Positions 21,318-33,300 of a stretch of 64,000 bases of DNA are shown in pieces; the stretch's first letter is position 1; every line of letters begins with the position of its first letter. The notes beneath the pieces are model-generated. The model had not been told where the DNA came from. It worked only from the letters and a program-made list of their open reading frames with translations, and made no database searches. A program made the position numbers and the translations under genes. This DNA is from Anodontia alba (Eukaryota; Mollusca; Bivalvia; Lucinida; Lucinidae): contig OZ024828.1 of the NCBI GenBank assembly GCA_964016985.1, positions 81,700,033 through 81,764,032 of the forward strand. The letters run 5' to 3'.

Positions 21318-22405
21318 GTCATCATCATCATCATCAGATTTTTTATTTACATGCAGTTACAGGGGCAACATCCACATCAGTGGGCCCCCTTCCAGGTAGC
21401 TGGCTTGATGCATACATGGCAGATCTCGCGCCAGATCTCCAGGTATGTCTATCATGAGGGTCAAGCCACGCAAGTAGCTCATTGGACCTGATGGTGACAA
21501 TGATTTGTGGCTTGACATTGCAGATCTGTCAGATCATTGCCCTGTCATTTAGCTGCAGACATTGGAGGTTTGACTTTGTCAATGGCCAAGTCTCACTGGC
21601 ATGGAGCACTGGGCTATGCACACAAGAGCTGTACAGGCGGCCACGTGTCTTGAAAGAAAGATGGCGGGAAGAGAGAACTGGTAGCAGCTCCTTGAACATG
21701 TTGTGGTTTGAAGATCACAGTCACCGGCTGCTGAGAGCATGTCTCCTAGGTTGCAAAAGGAAGTTACCATCTCTAGCTTGTCAGGTCCGACTTGGACTTC
21801 CCTCTGTGGTCTGCCCCCCCACAAGGTGCATGCAGTTTCATGACACAGTGTACATCTGAAATCAGAGTCTTTTGTCGAACGCTTGAGCCCACTAATTTCT
21901 TGTGCACCAAGTGCTTGCAGCAGTTGCAGAAGATGCTGTTGCTGCTCACTCCAGTGCGACAGACAGCACATGAAAACTTGCCTGAACTCTGTAGGAGATC
22001 CAGGCCCATACCACAGATCATGATTTTTGTCTTTCTTGCATTTACTCTTAGTCCTTTCTCCTCCATTGCCTCTTTCCAATTCAAGAGCCTCCTGACACAT
22101 TCCTCTAGTGATTCAGCGATGACAACAAGGTCATCGGCATAGAGGTCCTCCCAGGGGAGCCCAGAGCGAAACTTGCGTGGCGATGCTTCAAGCACAATGA
22201 TGAAGAGCCTTGGTGAACACCTACCTTCACTTCAAATTCTTCACTGTACCCCTCACCAACAGAGACAGGGCTCCGCGCATTGGCAGACATCCCCTGCACC
22301 AGTCTCACAATCCATTCCTCCACACCAAGTTTTCTCAGCGCCCACCAGATGACCTTCTGAGGCACTTGATCAAATGCCTTCTCCAGTCTCTGAAAGCCAT
22401 GTAGA
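21318..22405 (-). pseudogene. LINE remnant with reverse transcriptase (YADD) and 3' end
   Basis: The minus strand reads WWALRKLGVEEWIVRLVQGM, then VHQGSS, then SGLPWEDLYADDLVVIAESL (YADD catalytic motif near 22132-22143). Next come a CAVCRTG...C..LVHKK zinc finger (near 21900-21975) and 3' sequence shared with 16197-16590. There are several frameshifts and stops, and the central part is rearranged. The 3' end is at an ATC-repeat tail at about 21318-21334; the 5' end meets the TATC microsatellite. It is a truncated non-LTR retrotransposon copy, not a host gene. Confidence 0.85.
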
Positions 22406-22421
22406 GTCTCTTGTTGGCAGC

Positions 22422-22448
22422 TTGTCTATCTATCTATCTATCTATCTG

Positions 22449-22490
<42 letters not shown>
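22422..22490. repeat. (TATC)n microsatellite
   Basis: About sixteen CTAT/TATC units with one CTGT variant. Confidence 0.95.
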
Positions 22491-22604
22491 CTGCCTTACA
22501 CCATCGCGGACATGCTAGGCATTCTTGTCTGCTTAAAAGAAGCCTTGACATGACATGGAGTCCTGAAGTATTCTTCCTTTTCATGCACCATTTTGAAAGT
22601 GTAC

Positions 22605-22745
22605 GGGTGGCCAAGTGATTAGTGCTCCAGACTTCTGTTGGTGGTGGAATTTGGCTCATTAATGTACAGCACTTCATTGCACGGAATATTTCACTATTAT
22701 AATGTTGAAAAGGATGTAAAACTCTAAATCATTATCATCATCCCT
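22605..22745 (+). mobile_element. tRNA-derived SINE-like sequence
   Basis: GGGTGGCCAAGTGATTAGTG resembles a tRNA A box (serine/leucine type). The 3' part ends GGATGTAAAACTCTAAATCA then TTATCATCATCC, like the GTCGTTAAACCTGAA...ATCATCATC tails at 62336-62375 and 63650-63700. The B box is poorly preserved. Confidence 0.5.
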
Positions 22746-23205
22746 GCACCGTACCCCTTCTGAATAGATAGTTGAGGTCAGTAGAGCTTATTTGGTCCAA
22801 AACTGATCTATTGCTTTTTATCCTCAGTTTTTTACATTTTAATATTATTGAACAACATAAAAGTCTGACAAGTTTTGTTGTTTTTTTTTTTCAGTCTAAA
22901 CTCATCTGTGAAAAAAAATTCTATCACTGTAGATACTTTTCCAGCAATATCAGTTTAACAGTTTGGCTTTGTATTTAATATTTTTGAACAACATGCAATG
23001 TATGATTTCAGACTATGTATTTTTGTCCTGACACGTTTGAAAAACAATAACCTGTAAGTCTTGAAAATACCAGCATATAATATTGGAAATAAGGAAGATT
23101 ATGGTTAATAAACACATTAAAATTTATGCAACAAAAAAAGTTTGTTGGAAGTAAGAAACACATTTGAAAGCTGGTTTAGCTGCAAAAATCTGAAAATCTT
23201 CCTAA

Positions 23206-23412
23206 TACACATTAACTTCTTTATAACACAGTTCGTTATAACATGGTTTTGGATACAACACAGTTCAAAGATGGATCCTAAAAATGTATAGATTGTATAG
23301 AAAAATTACCATAAATGGTCATTTTTCTATATAATCTATACATTTTTGTTTGGATATAACACGGTTTATGCTTTGGACTGCAATGATAGTGTTATAAAGA
23401 GGTTATGGTGTA
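23206..23412. mobile_element. MITE with AACYTCTTTATAACAC ends, TA target
   Basis: TACACATTAACTTCTTTATA... and the inverse ...GAGGTTATGGTGTA, flanked by TA. The centre is a palindrome of AAAAATGACCATTATGG type. Family copies: 41254-41476, 56369-56592, diverged 1314-1505. TIR form and TA target fit the pogo/Tc1-mariner group. Confidence 0.75.
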
Positions 23413-24075
23413 ATTTAGACCCCTACAAACCTGTTTTCATATATACCATATTCGACCTAATTACCGCACATACCCCTATAAGCGCACAGTAAAGCAATTC
23501 CGCGGTCTTTAAATTACAGCCAGTATACTTTTTGCCTACTTCTTTATAAAAGCATATGTTTGTGGGTACCGATTTGACAAGTCGATGCAATTCAAATGAG
23601 TACCCACAACATATGTTTTAATAAAAAAACATCAGAAAAAAATCGCATCACCAAATAAGGTCTTTGCTGATATTTATTTTTAAGGGTATCCTTAGTAGGT
23701 AGAGTCATAATTTACCACAAAATTTCCTTGTACTTTTGAAAAACCTAAGCGCACAGTGCGGTAACTAGGTCGAGTACGGTAGTATGAGGGAACACAGGGA
23801 TACACATTACATAGACCAATATTTTTCTTATTTCTCCATGAAAAGATATCTTATGAGTACTCATTAGGTGCATCTTGGTATTTCTCCACAAAAATATTTG
23901 TTGTTGGTACCCAAATGCTTCTAATGAGTACCCCAAGCATATATTTTCGAGGAGAAATAAGACTGGTATCAATACTTTTTGGGTGAAAAAGTGCCTTATT
24001 TGAAGCCATATATAATTCTTGTAGGTAGCCCTATTATAAATTTGAACTAGTGAAGGACTGAAAAACACAGACAAG

Positions 24076-24327
24076 ATGGGTATTCAAGACTTTGAGGCCA
24101 TGTATGACACCATAGACCTGAAGCGGAAAGGGTACATAACTGCTGACCAGATCCACAAGTTTTGTGAGACCCTTTATTACTCACCTTTGTGTGTTCAACA
24201 TGTAGAATATGCTATCAGAGATACCTGTGGAGCGTCTGGAATGGTAACTCGCCAAGAATTTCTCGATGTCTTTGTAGAAATTGAAAGACGAAGAGCAACT
24301 GAGGAACAAGCTTACTGGGACTTTCAA
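24076..24327 (+). CDS. EF-hand-like gene exon 1
   Basis: Residues 1-84. The first helix-loop-helix has D14-x-K16-x-K18-G19-Y20 with Q25 at the last loop position, so most calcium ligands are missing. A second candidate loop begins at D49 and reaches E61 (QEFLDVF). The pair fold is plausible, but calcium binding is doubtful. Ends CAA|GTAAGG. Confidence 0.85.
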
Positions 24328-27300
24328 GTAAGGCATTTTTAACCCTTAATCCTTGTCCTGCTGAATAAATTAAGATGCCACACCCACTTCTAATGTTTTT
24401 CAGCCAATCAGATTACTTGATCCGGATTATTGCTATAAATTCACATACTCAATTGCAAACAGTGCAGATCCAGATCAGTTGGCTTCTTCAGAAGCCAACT
24501 GATCTGGATCTACACTGTTTGCAAAGGCAGGGTATATCCGTGTTCAGCAGGACAAGGGTTAAAGTACCAGTTGCAGTGGCAGCAATCATATTCTGAAATA
24601 TTTTGGGGAAAATAAGGCTTGACAGACATTTTATATGAATCAACTGCTTGGCAGATGATACATATAAAATTTCAAGCCATATTTTGAAAACAAAATTATT
24701 TGAGATGTCATCTGCAACAACTGAATTGCACTTTAAGGGTTAATAATTTTTTTTTTATGAAATTAACATTGAACAACACAATGTGTTTAATACCATTTAG
24801 ATTTTAACCCTTAAAGGCCAAAACTGGACATACTTTTGGTATAGCTGAAATGTAGCAAACAAAACTTATTGACAGCATTTTAGTCCAAACCGAACTTTCT
24901 CTGACTACTTTTGGCTACAGTTACATGTATTTTCATTGTAAAATTTAGTAAAAAAGGCACTCTAATACTGAAAATAATTCATGAATATATATGCTCTTGG
25001 TGATATTGGAAGAATCTACAAACTCACTGAAATAAATGCTGTATCTTATCATAAAAATGTATAAAGTTTAAAATATGAATATACCACAGAACTTTTAAAG
25101 GTTTTACAGCATAAACAATATTTGACTGATAATTTAATTATCTCCCTTGAAGTAACCTGGCTGTGTAGCCTAGTTAGTAAACTACCAACTTAAATACTAT
25201 TTCTATCCAATAATATATTGATTCTGAGTTGTCAGTAGCATTTGAATCAAAATTGGAGCATCTACTTATCATTTGAATTTAGTACTTTCAGACAAAGAAA
25301 AGGCGAGGTTATATTAACCCTAGTCCTGCTGAACCCGGCTATGTCCTGCCTTTGCAAACTGTGTAGAGCCAGATCAGTTGGCTTCTGAAGAAGCCAACTG
25401 ATCTGGATCTGTACTGTTTGCCATTAAATTTGTGAATTTATATCAACAGTCAGGGTCAAGTAATCTGATTGGCTGAAAATTTGAAATGGGCGTGGCATCT
25501 TAATTTATTCAGCAGGACAAGGGTTAAAGGTAGCTCATGTACATGTATCAACGTAAGTGTCAAACAAATTTGCAACCAACACATTATTATTGTTTTTTAT
25601 TATTATTTTTTAGAGAAAATAAACTTTGACAATTCACTTGAAATGTCAAGCAATATTTTCTCCGAAATCACTCAAGAGTTTACTAGATGTCAATAAGATT
25701 TTGTAAAACAAGCCCATAATGGAGTTCATACTCAAAGACTGAAACATTCCTTTTAGATATTTTGTGCAAAAGGATAAAAATAGTTACTACGCATTTCAGT
25801 ATCCATTAGACTTTGGTGCGGATGTGACACAGGACAGCTGTCTAACGGCAGCCAAGTTCAGAAGCATTGCCGCACACTTTGATCAGAAACCGTCCACAAA
25901 TACATCAAACTAGTCGCTTGCGTAACAGAAGGCAGTCATTCAACATTAAATAAAAAAAGTACCTTACCAATTACAAGATTAAAAAAAAAAAAAAGTAGTC
26001 AAAAACTAGATAGGGCAGCAGGCTGTCACATCCGCTTATTCTGATCAGGACTTACAGTTTGCTTGACAGCGTTAATAGGACCTAGAAACATTTTTATGTG
26101 CAGGCTGGTCTAGGTCATCGTATCTTGCCCAGTAAGTAATTAACTATTTTACTGGTTAATACCATAGTGTTCCGAGTAGTAAAAAGCTTACCTTATTGCA
26201 AATGCAAAAATTGCTGAGCCAGACAAGTCTGTGTGGTCCGATAAGGGTCTATTTTATTTGTAGTGCTTACTTACAAGGATGGACATTCTTTACGCACAAT
26301 GTTAGCAGTTTTATTATTTTGAGTAGCCTGCACAGCTAATCGAGTCACCAGTAATTTGTGTAAGATGCACAAATAAAGTCCGCCAAAGAAGGTTGGCCAG
26401 TATTTTACAACAGCTGTACATGGCCAGATACAGGACAAGTCAATCACATATCATTTACTGGCTTAATTGTCTCTGCCTTCTGAATCAAAACCAATCACAT
26501 GCGAGATAACTCAGATATCGATGTCAATAATCAGAATTGCACAATAGACAAGATCACAATATAAAACCTTTGATGTTTGTTTCTAACAGTTTTTCCGTGC
26601 AATGACCTCTGTGATGACATCAGAATGTCGCAGTTTGATTCTCTGTACTTGACTGAAAGTCTAATGAATATTGAAACGCGTAACAATAGATATCAATAAA
26701 TTCTGTTTTGCTGAATAAAACAGCAAATTTTTAACCCTTGAAAGTAAAAATGTTGTGTACATAGGCATAAACATGGGTTAGTCAGTCTTTATGCATAGCT
26801 TTAGATAAAAGGGGTTAGCCAATAATATTTTTCTTATACCGAGGCACATCTAATGAGTACCCACAACATATGTTTTTGTGGACAGTGAGAACATTATCAG
26901 TACATGTACTTTTTGATGGGAAAAACACCTTATATGGAGCCATGGACATGTATATACAGTCAACGCTCGTTATCTCAAAGTCCAAGGGACTCTCTGGAAT
27001 ACTTTTAGATATCCGTTCTTCGACATATCAGATTTGCAGAATAAATCCAACAACCACATTTAATAAATGAATATGTAATTTGACTCCTGAAGTTAAGAGA
27101 TATATTGAAAATATTGTGGAAAAGAGCAATTTCTGCTCTTTTCCACAATATTTTGATACCTGTTGTTAGATTTCCATGTTAGAACAGAGACCAGGTTTTC
27201 ACTTCGAGATAAGCGGTTATTCGAGATAAGTGAGGTCGAGATAACAAGAGTTGACTATAGGTTTTAAAAATAAAAGAACGTGAAGAGATGCTTACTAGTT

Positions 27301-30300
27301 AGATTTTTATTTCAGGCATTAGACTACACAGCATCACACAGAATTTCACTCAGAGATGCTTTGCTCCTCTTCCGAGAAGTTCATGGAGATCGGTTCTCGC
27401 TGGCAACATGGCGTCACTTCCTGTCTTCCCGAGAGTCACCAAGCAGTGATGTCTATTTTGATGAGATAAGATTCTGGCTATGTTCATTACCATCTGGAAA
27501 TCCTTGCACTGATAAGGAATTAAAGGAGGAAGAAAATAAACTGTTGATGAGACAGAATGACTATGCATATGATCAGTACAGTTATATTAGAGCAGCAATG
27601 GTAGGTTCCTTCTTGGTACTCATGTTGGGTTAAAAGATACAACCGGCTGGATGTAGCACTTTGCATGCAGGGTGAAAATTTCAGCAGGCAACATTTTGCA
27701 TTGCTCCAGATAGGAGGGGGTTATCAGGAAAATATTTGTCTTACTTTTCCATGAAAATATATGTTGTGGGTTCTCATTAGAAGTGCCTTAGTGGGGCACT
27801 TCTAATGAGTACCCACAACATATTTTTCATGGAAAAATAAGAAAATATCAACATCTTTGATTAAAAAAACATCTTATGATAAGGTATGATTTTGAAATAT
27901 TTTACCTATGTTTCTCAGAAAACAGAGTTTGACATCTGTCACAATTTACATGGAGAATTGAGCTCTAATTTCTGGGAAAATAAGAAAAAATATCACCACT
28001 TTGTGGTCTGCTGATTTTTTCTAGAAAGTGCTAAAAGTTAACCAGCAACAGATAGCATTTTGAAATAATTTTCTCATTATACACAGACATATAATAGTGG
28101 AGGGGTATTATGTTTTCTTGCTGGATATCCATGTGTTCATCCATGGTATATATGTTTGTCTTTTATGTTTATGTAATAACTTCAGTTCTATTTCATGGCT
28201 TACATTAACACTTTATGTGTGCATAGCTATTTGGAAGATCTTGTATGGAATGTAAATGGGTTAATTTTAATAATTACTGATGGAGTTATAGCCCCTCATA
28301 CTTGGTAAAAATATTACGAAGTTTAGCTAGGAGTGAAAGGATTATACCTAACATTACATAGGACTATAGCATACCATAATAGCATGAGAATCAGGACTTG
28401 GCCATTGTCAGTTTCTTTTGTTTGAGGGATTTAAAACATATCACTAGACACTAACAAGAAAGAAATTTGGACTGTTTTTTGTACCAGTAACTTTTATATA
28501 TTTGGTTGCTTATGAATGTTAATCCCTAACTGATATATATATGTTCAGTTTTTATTTATTTGCTATTGTTCTGTAACCAGGATGATGAAAAAGAAAAAGA
28601 CGACCATGAAGATGAGATGACAAGACATGCTCAGAGAAAACTAAACAAGTGAGTCCCAGGATTTTACACAGATTGCTTTTGCTTTGTTGTTTGTTCATTA
28701 TTCCATTCATCACATGTTACCTTGTGTACAAGATGCAGTCAAACCTCAATAGCTGGAACACTAATGGTTCGTTTATCATATCTAATTCGAACTCATTTTT
28801 GAGACCCTACGAAATTCTTCCGATAGCTCCCGAAAACAAATATTAAGAGAAATTTTCTTTTTTAATTGAAATTGTATGTTGTGTGTACTCATTAGAATCA
28901 CACCATCAATGCAATTCTAATGAGTACACTCATACACAATGAGTACTATGATTGTGTAGAACTTAAGATTGAAAAAATTTCCCTAAATTATTACCATTTG
29001 CTTGCTAACATGGTGTCATGATTAACCCTCAGTGGCTCGAACTACCCATATCTCAAACAAATTTCCATGGTCCCAAAGAGGTTTGAGTTATTGAGGTTCA
29101 ACTGTATTTTAGAAAGTGTTCCAGTTACGACATATTTTGCAGGCTTATTGGGGCTGAAGAGTAGAGTACCAGGTAAACTTTTGGAAAAAAATCAGATTAG
29201 TTTTATTAGAGTTATGCCTTTTTTCAAATTTGGCATTTTGTAGAGACAAGCATATAGTTGGGAGCATAGTGCCTTACAAACACACATTTCTAGTTTTTGT
29301 ATCACTTTTAAGCAATATCTGATCAAGGTTTGTACTGTTTGCATATAAACTACATGGAAAATTGCAGTATTTTGAAACACCACTTTAAAAATTAAATGAG
29401 TCTAACTCTCCAATGGAAGAATTCACAAGGCATAAATGCATTAATGCTGAAAAAACATGCTGTGTTACTTCACTAGAATTACCCCAGAAAATGACAGTCT
29501 AATGAGATCCACAAACTTGTTTTTCATAGAAAAGTATAACCTTATTTCTACATGGAACCATGTGGTGTTTGACTCTTAGGGTAAATAGGAATATACATCG
29601 CTCAATATAAAACGCATGATAGTTTTCTTATTTCTGCATGAAAACATATATGTATGTTGTGGGTACTCTTTAGAAGCGCCTCAGTGAGGCGCTTCTAAAG
29701 AGTGTCCACAATATACATTTTCATGGAGAAATAAAAAAAATATCAGTAATTTTTGGTTGGAAAAAAAAGCACCTTATCTGGAGCTATGGATATGCCTGAG
29801 CAAATTTGCTCAGACATAACCCTATTTACTCTAAATAGTCAAACACAACGTGGTTCCTACCAGCACAGTGGCTCAATTGGTAGAACAGCTGCTTTGTGAC
29901 TTGGAGATAGTAGGATCGACCCAGGCTGAGTCATACCAGACTTTAAAAATGGTACTAGCTGCTCTTTCACATGGTGCTCAGCATTAAGAAAGTACAGCTA
30001 GGAATCAGAACTGGTTATACCGCTGTCAGCATATAATGTGACTGGGTGGAATATCATGTCAAGTGTCTAGGGCATGGTATTTAACTGAGGCAGCACTCAA
30101 AAAGTGAGCATTGAACTCCCTGCCATATCCAGACAATATGACTGAAAGATTGTTGAAAGTGATGTTAAACCCGAATAAAACAAACAAACAAACCTAAGGT
30201 TCCATGTAGAAAGAGAGTTCTGCTTCTCAATGAAAACATGTTTAGGGTCTCATCAACACTTACGAGGCTATGGGCAGATTCAGCAGATGACAAACTGATG

Positions 30301-33300
30301 ATATTTTTCCTAAAAAATAGGATCTAACACTTCATGCAACTTATCTCCATAGGAGACAATTTGCACGAAGTGTCAAATCCTATTTTCTAGGAAAAATTGG
30401 ATAAAAACTTCAAGATGTTGTTCTCTGTAATTTTTACTCAGCATGCAAAGAGTTTAACTGTCATAGATGCTGCAGAATGTGGCATCTTCAAAATTTGCAC
30501 TGTTTGCCATTCATCCAGCATTTTTTTAGAGATATAAACAAGTGATCAAATGGAGTTGTTCAAATTTTAAGTCTAGGATTTTTTTTATTATTATTTGGGT
30601 TTTACGGCCCTTTCAAGAATATTTCACTTATATTGAGCCAAAATTGGGCAAAAACAGGAGAAACTCAGGAAAAAACCACCTGACTGTCAGTAAGCTGAAT
30701 GTGGCTTTCCCACATGTGACCTGTGCGAGGCTCGAACCACAGCGGTGAGAAACCTAATGGATATAGAGTCAGTTCTCCTATTCACTAGGCTACGGGGGCC
30801 CGCTTTAAGTCGAGAATGGTAAATAGTTTAGGTGTTGATATATCTAGGTATATGGTATTACCATGTACCTTAATATGGTAATACATATAGAAATATGGTA
30901 ATACATGATATGGGCCTCATCAAGCATAAAGTGCTTTTGAACATGTGCAAAATGCACAGATTCAGATCATCCTGACATGCGCAAAGTATCATCAAGGTTT
31001 TTGCTCTCCAATCATACATTCTGTAGTATCCAATGATTCAGTTAGTGGACAGTGAATGTCCTAATCAGACAGTGCGAATGTGCAGGCTGATCTGGGCCTT
31101 CACTGTCTGCATATGCCCCAAGACATGTTTTTGCATGGTGCAGCCCATATATGGTAATACCCTTTGCTCCTATTTCAGATGGAACAGTCAGGGCTTAAAG
31201 GAAATGTTGTTTGATGATGGCCAAGATGTCGGCCTGGCTGAAACTAGAGCAAAGTTAAAAGGGCAGTTGTCTTTGTCTCATATTAGCGAGCTTATTGAGC
31301 GGAAATACAAAACACTCCAGGAAAAACTTATGCAAGAGATGGCCAAAAATGCTGCAGGTAATATCACTTATATATATAGCTCCAGGTAAGGGAGTATCCA
31401 GAAAATTTTTCATGGTACAGTATAACCTCAATGGCTCGAACACGGATGGCTTGTTTACCGTGGATGATTCAAACTCTTTTTTCAGTCCCTACAAAATTCT
31501 TCCAATAGCTCAAGAAAACAAATATTTAGGGATTTTTTCTTATTTTATCATGGAATTGTATGTTGTGTGTACTCATTAGAATTGCCTCATTGAGGCAATT
31601 CTATTGAGTACACTCAACATACAATCACTGTGTAGAAAATATAAAAGATTTCCCTAAATTATCGCTATTTGCTTCCTGAACTGGTGCCATGATTAACCCT
31701 CAGTGGCTCGAACTACCCATGTCTCGAATGAATTTTCATGGTCCCAAAGATGTTTGAGCCATTGAGGTTTGGCTGTATTTTTCTTATTTCCCCACAAAAC
31801 ATATGTTATGAGTCTTCATTTGAAGTACCTCAGTGAGGCCTTCTAATGAGTAACCAGAACATATGTTTTTGGAGGAATAAGAAAAGTACCCAATTTTTCT
31901 GGTTTGAAAAAGTAAAAGCAATTTATCTAAACTATGTTATAAATCAAAAGTTGGACTAAAAAGCAGATGTGAGGATTTGAATGTAGGTCAACCAATTACA
32001 TGTACTGTGCTTTCTACATCTTTCAGAAAGTCGTTCTTTTGCTTGGCACTTTGCACAGAAGAAGTAAATGTGCAAACTTCTGTCTTAATGCAAAACCGTT
32101 TGACAAAACTACCTATGCACAGAAAGTTTTATTCTAGTCATTCGTTTTTAAAGAAATCAAATTGTTTCACTTTTTCCCATAGTAAAAATGAATGCAAGAA
32201 ATACAGAAATAAAGTACCGTAGATAATTTGCAGGCAGATTTTCAACAAGTTCTGCTTGTTCAAATTTTCTGAAATTTTTACTTTATTGTTGTGAAACATC
32301 AATAACTCAAATTCAGAAAAGAAAAGTTAAAAATATTTTCTTAGACAAAAATTCCAAAGTGCCACTTTACTATATGATACAATAATTGCATAGGTCAGAC
32401 CAATTTTTGACAGTAAATTTAATTTTAGGGTAAATATTTGAAAATAAAACATAGAAATAGAAAAGACGAATGGTTTCTGATAAGATGTGGTCAATCGGAA
32501 CAAAATATTTTCATTTAAAATGAAACACCAAGCAAAAAACGTCTTTCCGAGTGATGTTGAAAGGACAGTAAAGATTTTTTTATCATTTCTCCATAAAACT
32601 GAAGTTCTCTGTGGTAGTTCAATTGAGCATTAAGAATATATGATTTCATGAAGAAATATGAACCATACATGTATCAAAACTTTTGTATTGAAATAAGCAT
32701 ATTGGCATATTTATCCTAAATATACAGATAGACAGGAGTACATAAGGTAGCTCCAGAGCGGACTGTTCTAGAGAACAGTTTGATCACAGAAGCAGTGTAT
32801 TCAAGAGGAGACATTACTGATGAGCACTCACAAGATATGCTCTGCTGCAAAAATAACTTAGTTTCTGAATATACACTGTGTCTGCAGCTATACATCAGTT
32901 GTTCAAAGCATTATTAGCATAACAAGATTGTTAGTGCTCAAAATGCTAACTGTTCTAGTACATACAATATCTAATTCACAGGTATTTTTGCTGAAAAAAA
33001 AATATGAGTAGCTTTTACAAATGCAAAAGCTACCCACATTTTGTCAGCAAAAATATTTGCGTATATGCCATATTTAATAATCAGTTTTAACAATACTTTA
33101 ACTAATGACATTGTTAGTTTTGAACAACTGGACCCTGATAAATATATTTAAGCCATATCTGACAAAAATGTGATCAAACCCTTGAAAAGCTGGCCACAAC
33201 AGAAGCAGAAGACAGTCTAAATTTTTTCTTTTATTTTCATGAGGAAATAAAGCTTAATGTGTAATAAACTGTAGATAAGATGATTATTCAACCAAGAAGC

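Larger units (their letters stand above)
13133..24075. other. Intergenic interval between the two head-to-head genes
   Basis: About 10.9 kb. It should hold both promoters, but I could not identify a TATA box, initiator or CpG-rich core. Pieces I can identify are listed separately: LINE remnants at 13.38-16.6 kb and 21.3-22.4 kb, the 18.77-19.96 kb tandem block, MITEs, SINE-like sequence at 22.6 kb and microsatellites. I see nothing identifiable in 19.97-21.30 kb apart from a TGACGTCA (CRE-like) octamer near 20032. Confidence 0.6.

Noticed and set aside
25743..25913. Extra exon of the EF-hand-like gene in intron 1
   Set aside because: The only nearby acceptor (TTTTAG at 25751-25756) needs phase 2, but exon 1 ends in phase 0; the frame also ends in a stop while downstream exons join exon 1 in frame.
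29861..30817. tRNA genes
   Set aside because: A and B boxes are present, but no cloverleaf can be closed and the sequences run into SINE bodies with tails and target duplications.
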